Assembly (NCBI GenBank): GCA_002307185.1
Contig: DBTT01000003.1
Coordinates: forward strand, 1 to 7,469
Reading direction: 5' to 3'
From: Bacteroidales bacterium UBA1309
GTDB lineage: Bacteria; Bacteroidota; Bacteroidia; Bacteroidales; Dysgonomonadaceae
DNA: 7,469 nt
The position numbers and the translations under genes are program-made. Shown one piece after another: positions 1 to 6,443 of the stretch (the first letter of the stretch is position 1; each line of letters starts with the position of its first letter). The notes beneath the pieces are model-generated. The model had not been told where the DNA came from, made no database searches, and was given only the letters and a program-made list of their open reading frames with translations.

Positions 1-773
1 AAGCCGTATCTTACCGCGAAGTATCTCTGATTCTTCGCCGTCCGCCGGGACGTGAAGCCTATCCGGGTGATGTTTTCTACCTACACTCTCGCTTACTGGA
101 GCGTGCTGCCAAAATCATTAAAAATGACGAAATTGCCTGTCAAATGAATGATTTGCCGGAAGCGTTGAAGCCTCTCGTGAAAGGTGGGGGTTCACTCACT
201 GCCTTGCCTATTATTGAAACACAAGCCGGAGACGTATCCGCTTATATTCCAACGAACGTTATATCCATCACTGATGGGCAGATTTTCCTCGATACGGATC
301 TGTTCAACTCGGGTATCCGTCCGGCCATCAACATCGGTATTTCTGTTTCGCGTGTGGGAGGTAATGCCCAAATGCGGGCAATGAAAAAAGTAGCCGGCAC
401 ATTGAAGCTCGACCAAGCTCAATTTCGTGAATTGGAATCGTTCTCCAAATTCGGATCCGATTTGGATGCCGTAACCAAATCGGTATTGGACAGAGGCTCA
501 AAGAATGTACAAATTCTGAAGCAAAACCAGTATTCGCCAGTAGCTGTCGAAAAACAAATAGCCATTATCTATTTAGGTACCAAAGGTTTACTATCCGGAG
601 TCCCTGTATACAAAGTAACAGAATTTGAAAAGCTTTTCCTCGATCAGTTGGAAATGAAACACCGTACCGATGTACTGGATGTCCTTAAAACCGGAGAAAT
701 CAACGATGCAGTGACTACCATCTTGGAAAAAGAAGCCAGGCAATTAATCGAAGTCGAATATACAAAACACTAA
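1..773 (+). CDS. atpA: F1F0 ATP synthase subunit alpha, C-terminal part (5' end outside window)
   Basis: Alpha subunit of the F1 sector, which forms the alpha3beta3 hexamer on the cytoplasmic side of the membrane and contributes to the catalytic interfaces. The frame is open from base 3, so the gene begins before the window and about 256 codons are visible. Family hallmarks are clear: the run LRRPPGREAYPGDVFYLHSR, then ALPIIETQAGDVSAYIPTN, ITDGQIFL, and GISVSRVGG, whose Arg is the arginine finger reaching the beta-subunit nucleotide. The helical C-terminal domain follows and ends in a short charged tail. An internal ATG at 144 is not a start, because conserved alpha sequence continues upstream of it. 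The stop is 3 nt before atpG, so the two are co-transcribed and probably translationally coupled. Identification is firm; only the N-terminal nucleotide-binding part is missing. Confidence 0.98.
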   Translation, partial: AVSYREVSLILRRPPGREAYPGDVFYLHSRLLERAAKIIKNDEIACQMNDLPEALKPLVKGGGSLTALPIIETQAGDVSAYIPTNVISITDGQIFLDTDLFNSGIRPAINIGISVSRVGGNAQMRAMKKVAGTLKLDQAQFRELESFSKFGSDLDAVTKSVLDRGSKNVQILKQNQYSPVAVEKQIAIIYLGTKGLLSGVPVYKVTEFEKLFLDQLEMKHRTDVLDVLKTGEINDAVTTILEKEARQLIEVEYTKH

Positions 774-776
774 TTC

Positions 777-1655
777 ATGGCCAATCTTAAAGAAGTAAGG
801 GCGAGAATTGCATCGGTGACTTCCACGCGGAAAATCACCAGTGCCATGCGCATGGTTTCGGCAGCAAAACTGCGCCGTGCGCAAGACGCTGTGGCAGGTT
901 ATGTGCCCTACGAAGAAAAATTGTCGGATATGCTCCACGATTTTCTTGCGTATTCTTCTGGAGACCTGAATATTCCTCTCTCTGAAAAACGCGAGATAAA
1001 GCGGGTTGCGATTGTCTGTATTTCCTCGAATAGCAGCCTTTGCGGTGCATTCAACAGCAACATTATCAAAAAGGTCAAAGAAATTGTTGCTCCGTACGAA
1101 AAACTGGGACGTGAAAATATCCTGATTTATCCTTTAGGCAAAAAAGTAGCCGAGGCATTAAAAAAAGACAACTTTGAACTCCAAGGCAATTTCATTCCAA
1201 TAGTTGAAAAACCAAATTACGGAGAAGTAGCAATAATAGCAAATCAGCTCATGCTAATGTTCAGCAACAAAGAAATTGATGCGGTTGAATTGATCTATAA
1301 TCACTTCAAGAACGCTGCTGTTCAACAGATTAGAAACGAGCAGCTCCTTCCGTTAACCCCTTTGTCCAATAAAAACAAAAAGGCTCAAGGCAAGACCTTA
1401 GATTATATTCTGGAACCGGATCAGGATTATTTACTGGCGAAGTTGGTGCCGCAAGCGATTCGTAATAAGATGTATGGTGCGTTACTCGATTCTATAGCAG
1501 GTGAGCACGGTGCCCGTACCACTGCGATGCAGACTGCAACAGACAATGCCGGTGATTTAATTCAGGAACTTCAGCTCAAATACAACAAAGCCCGGCAGGA
1601 AGCCATTACCAAAGAAATCATTGATATTGTTGGAGGAGCAGAAAGTCTGCGATAA
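777..1655 (+). CDS. atpG: F1F0 ATP synthase subunit gamma
   Basis: Central rotor shaft of F1, coupling rotation of the c-ring to conformational change in the alpha/beta hexamer. The product has 292 residues, usual for the family. The N-terminal helix shows the gamma signature (residues 5-35, with RIASVTSTRKITSAMRMVSA and KLRRAQ). The C-terminal helix carries GEHGARTTAMQTATDNAGDL and a tail with YNKARQEAITKEI ending in VGGAESL; these two helices form the coiled coil inside the hexamer. The middle, about residues 75-210, is the Rossmann-like domain and includes SSNSSLCGAFN. The ATG start lies 3 nt after the atpA stop and gives the canonical MANLKEVRARI N-terminus. It is the last gene of the visible atp cluster and is followed by an intrinsic terminator 25 nt downstream, so transcription of the cluster ends here. 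Confidence 0.98.
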   Translation: MANLKEVRARIASVTSTRKITSAMRMVSAAKLRRAQDAVAGYVPYEEKLSDMLHDFLAYSSGDLNIPLSEKREIKRVAIVCISSNSSLCGAFNSNIIKKVKEIVAPYEKLGRENILIYPLGKKVAEALKKDNFELQGNFIPIVEKPNYGEVAIIANQLMLMFSNKEIDAVELIYNHFKNAAVQQIRNEQLLPLTPLSNKNKKAQGKTLDYILEPDQDYLLAKLVPQAIRNKMYGALLDSIAGEHGARTTAMQTATDNAGDLIQELQLKYNKARQEAITKEIIDIVGGAESLR

Positions 1656-1680
1656 CTGATACAATATCAAACCCATCATA

Positions 1681-1718
1681 GAGGCTGCATCAAATTATTT
1701 GGTCAGCCTCTTTTTTTT
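1681..1718 (+). terminator. Intrinsic terminator of the atp operon
   Basis: GAGGCTG (1681-1687) pairs with CAGCCTC (1704-1710). After a single unpaired C the stem continues with ATCAAA-type pairing to TTTGGT (one G-T wobble), leaving a tiny loop near 1695-1697. Eight Ts follow at 1711-1718. This is a textbook Rho-independent terminator for plus-strand transcripts. It has no T-run in the other direction, so it should not end the converging minus-strand transcript. It overlaps the 3' end of the response regulator gene. Confidence 0.9.
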
Positions 1719-2415
1719 GCACCCAAGAGATGGTTTTTGCCTCCAAAAGAATCCGGTAACCCTGCTTTGAAATCATTTCAAGCCTGACATTCGGCTCTCC
1801 TTTTAGATGTTGCCGCAAGCTATACGCCAAATTATGAATCGACTTTTCTTTGCTCTTCGGATCATCAACATCTTCCCATAATGTTTCTATAAGCTGCTCT
1901 TTCGAAACAATCCGACCCGCATTTTCATTGAGTTCGGCTAAAAAACGAGACTCCAGATTGGTTAAGTGAAAAATTTCGCCATTCTTCGTCTGAAGCTGGT
2001 TTAAAATGGGATTAAAGGTCAATGATCCAACTATAAAAGCATCTTTGGCATTGCCCCTACCAAGCAATGCCTCTATGCGAAAGGAGATTTCCTTGATGCC
2101 AAAAGGCTTTTTTACATAGTCCATCTTATCGATACGGAAACCTCTTTCCAGATCTTTCCCTGTGTTTCTGGCCGTTGTAAAGATAATAGGAAGCAAAGGA
2201 TGTTCCTTACGTATCTGCTCCGCCGCTTCGAAGCCATTCAGTTCACCGGATAGCTCTACATCCATCAATACCAGATCAATAGGACCATCTGCAAGATGCT
2301 GAAAAACAGACTCTCCTTCCGTAATGTGCAAAATTTCAAACCCCAGGTCCTCTAAATTTTCCTTCATAATAAAGGCCAGGTTCTGATCGTCTTCTACCAA
2401 TAGAATCTTTTTCAT
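1690..2415 (-). CDS. OmpR-family response regulator
   Basis: Cytoplasmic DNA-binding response regulator of 241 residues, presumed phosphorylated by the kinase encoded just upstream. The receiver domain spans about residues 1-120: acidic pocket E8-D9-D10, phospho-acceptor D52 (VLMDVELSG), switch Thr in IIFTTARN (T80/T81) and conserved Lys-Pro at 103-104 (KKPFG). A winged-helix Trans_Reg_C domain follows at about 125-225, with LTNLESRFLAELNENAG, the recognition-helix region KSIHNLAYSLRQHLK and the wing ending in GYRILLE. The last 16 residues extend beyond the usual fold; the final nine (QKKEADQII) are encoded inside the atpG terminator hairpin and T-run on the opposite strand. The ATG at 2415 gives a normal N-terminus (MKKILLVEDD), 12 nt after the kinase stop, so this is an operon. 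The layout resembles Bacteroides RprY-like regulators, but orthology cannot be judged here. The target genes are unknown. Confidence 0.95.
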   Translation of the reverse strand: MKKILLVEDDQNLAFIMKENLEDLGFEILHITEGESVFQHLADGPIDLVLMDVELSGELNGFEAAEQIRKEHPLLPIIFTTARNTGKDLERGFRIDKMDYVKKPFGIKEISFRIEALLGRGNAKDAFIVGSLTFNPILNQLQTKNGEIFHLTNLESRFLAELNENAGRIVSKEQLIETLWEDVDDPKSKEKSIHNLAYSLRQHLKGEPNVRLEMISKQGYRILLEAKTISWVQKKEADQII

Positions 2416-2427
2416 TTGAATTTAATT

Positions 2428-3780
2428 TTAGGACTGAGGCAACCGGATAATGAATTCACTGCCCTTACCTCTTTCACTTTGAACGGAAATATGACCACCG
2501 TGTTTTTCTACAATCTGCTTCACATAACTTAATCCGATGCCATAACCATGTACTTTACGATCAGCATTTACCCGCTCAAATTTAAGAAAAATTAGTTTCT
2601 GATCGTCTTCACTGATTCCCAAACCATCATCCCGGACAGAAATGCAAGCGGCACCCGCCTCCTCAAAAAGATGGATCAAAATATTCACGCACTCTCCGGA
2701 ATACTTTATGGCATTGTCTATTAAATTGGAAATACACTGAAACAAATGGTCTTTATCTGCAAGAATCAACGGATGTTTTAATTCATTCCGAATCTGAATA
2801 TCAAGCGGTTTGGGAGCAGTAATAAAATAGCGTTCTCTTAATTCCACCACCAGATTCAACAAATTGAACTCCGCACGGTTCAACCGGAACATTCCCTCTT
2901 CCTCCATAGAAAGGGCCATAATCATATCGATCTTACTATTCATACGATGCAACTCTGCCATGGAAACGGTCATATACCTTTCCCTTCGCTCTATATTATC
3001 AATGGCTTTGGTATTCAGCAGCGAATCAATAGCCTGGTACACAACAGAAACTGGACGTTTCAATTCGTGAGAAACCTGATTGTAAAAATCGCTTTTCGAT
3101 TGCGCCAGCTTCTTTTGCTTAGAGAGAGTTGACTGCAAACTATATAAACAATAGATGCAAAATAAACAAAGTAAAAAAGACAAAATTAAAATCCAAAGCA
3201 TCTGAGAGAAAATGGTCTTAAGGGGATTTAACAAGACCAACTGCAGCACCTTTGTCTGTTCAAAATTCAAAGGAATATTCTTCGACTGAATCATGGAAAA
3301 AGCGGTCGGCTTGACAGATAGGTTCTTTTTAGAACACTCCAGCTCCTTTCCGGTCTTCAAATCAAGAATTCTAGTATAAAAAACGGCATGGATGTTTTCC
3401 TGTTCCAGCAATATGGACACAACACTATCAATAGCAGACAACTTCAATGGTTTTTCCGACGAGAGAAACGACTCAATGGCAATATTCACCAATGTAATGG
3501 TATTGCTTTTATCCACTCCGGCCATTGCATCAACGTCATACCCATTAACCGGCCTTTGAGGATCGAAATCTTTAACCTCCATCGTCGGATGGGCCCCCGT
3601 ACTGACCTGACCAAGTCTTTTGTTCATATCCTTAGTATAGACATCGTTCAAAGTCGTATTGACCACTTTTCCGAGGAACTCATAATTCACTTGAAACAAG
3701 CGACCAATCAAAAAAGCTTGGGAAACAAATATAATCACAATGAACAACATAGACCATTGGGCCAATCGTCTGTAGTTCAT
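2428..3780 (-). CDS. Membrane sensor histidine kinase (HAMP-less)
   Basis: Inner-membrane sensor kinase, partner of the response regulator gene 12 nt downstream. Numbering is from the longest frame (GTG at 3816). TM1 is about 21-39, a periplasmic sensor region of about 150 residues follows (no recognised fold), and TM2 is about 205-226. A short linker without a HAMP domain leads directly to HisKA with phospho-acceptor H250 (QVSHELKRP). The HATPase domain has an N box N364-LIDN-A (NLIDNAIKYS), G1 box D396-DGLG, F box around FLKFERV and G2 box GYGIGL (424-429), so catalysis should be intact. Possible starts are GTG 3816, ATG 3810 and ATG 3780. I chose 3780 because a TAnnTTTG promoter element ends at 3816, so the mRNA should begin near 3810, and because MNYRRLAQ places two arginines just before TM1. 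This gives 450 residues. The signal sensed is unknown. The short HAMP-less architecture recalls Bacteroides RprX-like kinases. Confidence 0.93.
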   Translation of the reverse strand: MNYRRLAQWSMLFIVIIFVSQAFLIGRLFQVNYEFLGKVVNTTLNDVYTKDMNKRLGQVSTGAHPTMEVKDFDPQRPVNGYDVDAMAGVDKSNTITLVNIAIESFLSSEKPLKLSAIDSVVSILLEQENIHAVFYTRILDLKTGKELECSKKNLSVKPTAFSMIQSKNIPLNFEQTKVLQLVLLNPLKTIFSQMLWILILSFLLCLFCIYCLYSLQSTLSKQKKLAQSKSDFYNQVSHELKRPVSVVYQAIDSLLNTKAIDNIERRERYMTVSMAELHRMNSKIDMIMALSMEEEGMFRLNRAEFNLLNLVVELRERYFITAPKPLDIQIRNELKHPLILADKDHLFQCISNLIDNAIKYSGECVNILIHLFEEAGAACISVRDDGLGISEDDQKLIFLKFERVNADRKVHGYGIGLSYVKQIVEKHGGHISVQSERGKGSEFIIRLPQS

Positions 3781-3815
3781 TGAATGATAATATGTTTTTA
3801 CACTCTTCATTGTCA

Positions 3816-3849
3816 CAAAGATACAACATCTTGGATATATCCATCGAAA
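3816..3849 (-). promoter_or_regulatory. Bacteroidetes-type promoter of the kinase/regulator operon
   Basis: Read on the minus strand, TATCTTTG (3823 to 3816) matches the Bacteroidetes -7 consensus TAnnTTTG at every fixed base. About 21-22 nt further upstream lies TTTCG (3849-3845), a weak counterpart of the -33 TTTG element. Transcription should start a few bases after the -7 element, around 3812-3809. That leaves about 30 nt of leader before ATG 3780, or a nearly leaderless mRNA if ATG 3810 is used. The consensus comes from published Bacteroides promoters; use of this site is inferred. Confidence 0.6.
3832..3843. promoter_or_regulatory. 12-bp palindrome inside the kinase promoter spacer
   Basis: TGGATATATCCA is a perfect 12-bp palindrome lying between the -7 and -33 elements of the kinase promoter, where a bound dimeric regulator could affect transcription. 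A related partial copy, GATATATTC, lies at 4003-4011, 32 nt before the start of the peptide gene on the other side of the intergenic region. The sequence is AT-rich, so chance is possible. A role as operator, for example for the neighbouring response regulator, is inference only. Confidence 0.3.
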
Positions 3850-4042
3850 TATTTAACAGACTTATGAGAAATATAGGAGAAAAATAGGAGGCCCTGAAAC
3901 AATGAATTAAGGCAACTTCATATCAGACAAGTACACTAATAGGCTTTAAAGACGAGAAAAAGCTTTACGTGAGTACTCTTATTACAGGAAAAGAAATACA
4001 ACGATATATTCACTTAATTATCAACTATTTAAATCCTGCATT

Positions 4043-4174
4043 ATGAAAAATGAAATGAAAGAAATGAGCCCTTGTCAACTTAAAAAGTCTGAACTTAAAA
4101 AAATATGCGGGGGAGATGGAACGAAAACAATCCAGATTATTGTAAACGGACGGGTCATTATTATCCGTGTTTAA
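4043..4174 (+). CDS. Double-glycine leader peptide precursor (candidate secreted peptide)
   Basis: A 43-codon gene. The first 24 residues, MKNEMKEMSPCQLKKSELKK then ICGG, have the form of a double-glycine leader: Lys/Glu-rich, L..SEL.KI spacing and a Gly-Gly at 23-24. Small Bacteroidetes natural-product and bacteriocin-type precursors often have this pattern. Such leaders are normally cut after GG by C39-peptidase ABC exporters. The predicted core of 19 residues is DGTKTIQIIVNGRVIIIRV: no cysteine, two beta-branched strands around a central Asn-Gly, and a net positive charge. The leader itself has Cys11 and Cys22. No exporter, modifying enzyme or immunity gene is in the window, so export would depend on genes elsewhere. 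The gene is divergent from the kinase/regulator operon, 226 nt from the longest kinase frame. There is no Shine-Dalgarno and no convincing promoter; an AT-rich leader is normal for Bacteroidales. A toxin, signal or pigment role cannot be decided. Confidence 0.72.
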   Translation: MKNEMKEMSPCQLKKSELKKICGGDGTKTIQIIVNGRVIIIRV

Positions 4175-4282
4175 TCATCCAAATGGAGAAAATTCTTTTT
4201 TTATAGGAGATTTTTCACATAGGACTTACAGCAATCAATGTTCTTCCTTTTAAAAGAAAAAATTACGATAAGGAGTGGTCGT

Positions 4283-4328
4283 AATAATTCCCGGGTCAAA
4301 AGTTTTTGTCTTTGGCTCGGGAATAATT
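4283..4328. repeat. Long inverted repeat (18-bp stem, 10-nt loop), possible terminator
   Basis: AATAATTCCCGGGTCAAA (4283-4300) pairs with TTTGGCTCGGGAATAATT (4311-4328) around the loop AGTTTTTGTC. All 18 positions pair except one A-A mismatch; two are G-T wobbles on the plus-strand RNA. It lies 108 nt after the peptide gene stop and 42 nt after the stop of the converging phosphatase gene. That is where a shared terminator would sit, but there is no T-run on either side. It could instead be an mRNA-stabilising 3' hairpin or a processing site. Confidence 0.55.
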
Positions 4329-4370
4329 ATCTATATCTTATCCATCAAGCAAGAGTTCGTGGCCTCTATA

Positions 4371-5363
4371 TTATTCAGACTTCCAAACCGTTCTAAAAGA
4401 CTGTGCCATATCTACTTGGTTCCAGCCATGGGCTTTTAACGTATCCTGCCATCCGGGAAGAGCATCACCGTGCCAAGGTTGATAAGCATATTCCCGAATG
4501 GAATCGTTGTGATTGAGAAGAAACTCAGCATGCGGATAAGAGCTGGTAGAAGTCAGATTGAACATCCCAAAGTCACCGGTAGTATTACCAAAAGCAAAAA
4601 CAGGCACTTTACCAATCTGAGCATAGATGTTCATGCTTTTTCCATCCTTATCATCTTTGGGTGGAAAAATACCTTTATTGATCACAAACAGCGTCTTTTT
4701 GTCAGCCGGATCATATACCGGAACAAGCATCTGCCGGGTACCAATTAAATGAGATCGGTCCAAAGCAATGGTCTGTGGACAAACGCTCCAAATAACCCCT
4801 TGAACCGAGCCCGACACAATGTAAACGGTAAACTTATTATCTTTCAGATAACGAATCAATTCCAGCATCGGTTGATAAAAAAGATCGGATAAGGCGATGT
4901 TGAACTTTGGATCATTCGTTCTCAACAAATAGGCACGGGCTGAATCGACATACTCTTCGTGATCGACCCCGGCATAGGCTTTCCAAACCATCGAATCGAT
5001 GTATTTTCCCCAATGATTGAGCACCGTAGAATCGGCAGGATTCACGGCCAGTTTCCGGGCATACTGGTATTCCGGACACTTTAACAACCCCGGATCCTTA
5101 GCAGATTGTTGGTTCAGGCCATTCACAGCAGCATACATTTCAAACCACAACGGCGTTTCACAGGCAATCGTTCCATCCATATCAAAAACAGCAATGCGGT
5201 CTTTTTCCGGAATAATTTTGACAGCCGTTTTAACGTAAGCCCGGATGGAATCTTTTATCGGCGTTTCATTCCATGAAGGCAAGGGATCACGTTGTTGTAT
5301 ACACGATATGCACAAGAAAAGAGCAACGAGGAGCCAGAAAGTCAAAAAATAGATGGATTTCAT
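4371..5363 (-). CDS. HAD-superfamily phosphatase, probable exported lipoprotein
   Basis: A 330-residue phosphatase-like protein predicted to act outside the cytoplasm. The N-terminus MKSIYFLTFWLLVALFLCIS followed by Cys21 is a signal peptide with a lipobox-like end; Cys at -3 is unusual, so lipidation is probable, not certain. The HAD fold (PSPase-like subgroup) shows motif I D61-M-D63-G-T in AVFDMDGTIACETPLW, motif II Ser184 in VYIVSGS, and motif IV in FAFGNTTGDFGMF (G259 to D264). A motif III Lys is likely among K230 or K242. D61 would be the nucleophile and D63 the general acid, with Mg2+ as cofactor. The substrate is unknown; the large cap segment (about residues 70-170) would set specificity. 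The gene starts 36 nt after the acr3 stop with no visible promoter or terminator between, so it is probably read from the ars promoter. A periplasmic phosphatase is not a standard arsenic gene. Confidence 0.88.
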   Translation of the reverse strand: MKSIYFLTFWLLVALFLCISCIQQRDPLPSWNETPIKDSIRAYVKTAVKIIPEKDRIAVFDMDGTIACETPLWFEMYAAVNGLNQQSAKDPGLLKCPEYQYARKLAVNPADSTVLNHWGKYIDSMVWKAYAGVDHEEYVDSARAYLLRTNDPKFNIALSDLFYQPMLELIRYLKDNKFTVYIVSGSVQGVIWSVCPQTIALDRSHLIGTRQMLVPVYDPADKKTLFVINKGIFPPKDDKDGKSMNIYAQIGKVPVFAFGNTTGDFGMFNLTSTSSYPHAEFLLNHNDSIREYAYQPWHGDALPGWQDTLKAHGWNQVDMAQSFRTVWKSE

Positions 5364-5399
5364 TTTAGTTTCTGTTAAAGATGATGGGTATTGGGATGA

Positions 5400-6443
5400 T
5401 TAATTTTGACTCCAGAGCTTTTTCCGAAACCAGAAAGCGACATTCACCAACGCTATCATTACCGGAACTTCCACCAATGGGCCAATAACCGCTGTAAATG
5501 CTTCGCCTGAATTTATTCCGAAAATAGCAATAGAAACCGCAATGGCAAGTTCAAAGTTATTACTTGCAGCCGTGAACGATAATGTTGTAGACTGTTCATA
5601 AGTAGCTCCGGCTCTTTTGCTTATCAAAAATGAAAAAACAAACATTACTACGAAGTATATTACCAATGGAATAGCAATACGCAAGACATCCAAAGGAATT
5701 TTTACAATATATTCTCCTTTGAGTGAAAACATTACTATAATGGTAAATAACAATGCAATGAGTGTAAGAGGCGATATTTTGGGAACAAACTTTGTTTCAT
5801 ACCACTCTGTATCTTTTACACGGATAAGAATAAAGCGAGTAAGAAATCCTGCCAGCATAGGAATACCCAAATACACGAACACACTTTTAGCAATTTCGCT
5901 CATGGTTATTTTTGAAACCGAATCGTTGACTGGTAATCCAAACCACCCCGGCAAAACAGCGATAAACACATAAGCGTAAACGGAGAAAAGCAATACCTGG
6001 AATAGGGAGTTGAAAGCAACAAGTCCCGCAGCATATTGACGGTCGCCTTTAGCAAGGTCGTTCCACACAATGACCATTGCGATACAACGAGCCAATCCTA
6101 TCAGGATAAGTCCATACATATAGTTAATGTTGAACTGAAGAAAAGCTATTGCCAGTAAAAACATCAACACGGGCCCAACTACCCAATTTTGAATTAAAGA
6201 CAAGCCGAGTATTTTTCTGTTTTTGAAGACATCTCCAAGTTCTTCATATTTTACTTTTGCTAACGGAGGGTACATCATGATAATTAGCCCTATAGCAATC
6301 GGTATATTGGTTGTTCCAACCGAGAAACGGTTCCAGAATACCGCCACACCTGGACTTGACCAACCGGCAAAAACACCGACAAACATAGCCAAGAAAATCC
6401 AGAGCGTTAGGTAACGGTCGAAAAATTTTAAGCGTGTTTTCAT
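5400..6443 (-). CDS. acr3: Arsenite efflux transporter, Acr3 family
   Basis: Inner-membrane permease of the Acr3 family (BART superfamily) that exports arsenite, the product of ArsC. It has 347 residues with about ten hydrophobic segments (near 13-28, 46-60, 80-100, 109-128, 138-165, 188-208, 226-241, 256-275, 293-311 and 316-339), normal for the family. Diagnostic stretches are GLARCIAMVIVWNDLAKGD, with the conserved transport cysteine C120, FTAASNNFELAIAVSIAIFG, and the late conserved glutamate E325 in GPLVEVPVMI. It is unrelated to E. coli ArsB, although many databases label Acr3 genes arsB. The ATG at 6443 overlaps the arsC stop by 4 nt (ATGA), so the two are translationally coupled. Identification is very secure. 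Confidence 0.97.
   Translation of the reverse strand: MKTRLKFFDRYLTLWIFLAMFVGVFAGWSSPGVAVFWNRFSVGTTNIPIAIGLIIMMYPPLAKVKYEELGDVFKNRKILGLSLIQNWVVGPVLMFLLAIAFLQFNINYMYGLILIGLARCIAMVIVWNDLAKGDRQYAAGLVAFNSLFQVLLFSVYAYVFIAVLPGWFGLPVNDSVSKITMSEIAKSVFVYLGIPMLAGFLTRFILIRVKDTEWYETKFVPKISPLTLIALLFTIIVMFSLKGEYIVKIPLDVLRIAIPLVIYFVVMFVFSFLISKRAGATYEQSTTLSFTAASNNFELAIAVSIAIFGINSGEAFTAVIGPLVEVPVMIALVNVAFWFRKKLWSQN

Noticed and set aside
3388..3783. Open frame of 131 codons on the plus strand within the kinase gene
   Set aside because: It is antisense to a well-supported kinase; the translation has no recognisable domain and is a codon-usage shadow.
3864..3910. Tiny frames near an AGGAGG sequence upstream of the peptide gene (ATG 3864 and ATG 3902)
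   Set aside because: They end after seven and two codons; Bacteroidales rarely rely on Shine-Dalgarno sequences, so the AGGAGG is probably incidental.
4001..4012. TATATTCA before the peptide gene as a -7 promoter element
   Set aside because: Only four of six fixed bases match TAnnTTTG and there is no TTTG at the right distance.
4144..4171. Small hairpin ACGGA/TCCGT at the end of the peptide gene as a terminator
   Set aside because: The stem is five base pairs with a 13-nt loop and the nearest T-run is about 25 nt away.
4183..4281. Short frame MEKILFL-stop followed in frame by 25 more codons, just after the peptide gene; possibly a decayed second gene at the 7-T run
   Set aside because: Only seven codons before the stop, no recognisable similarity, and neither adding nor removing a T gives a long frame; chance is likely.
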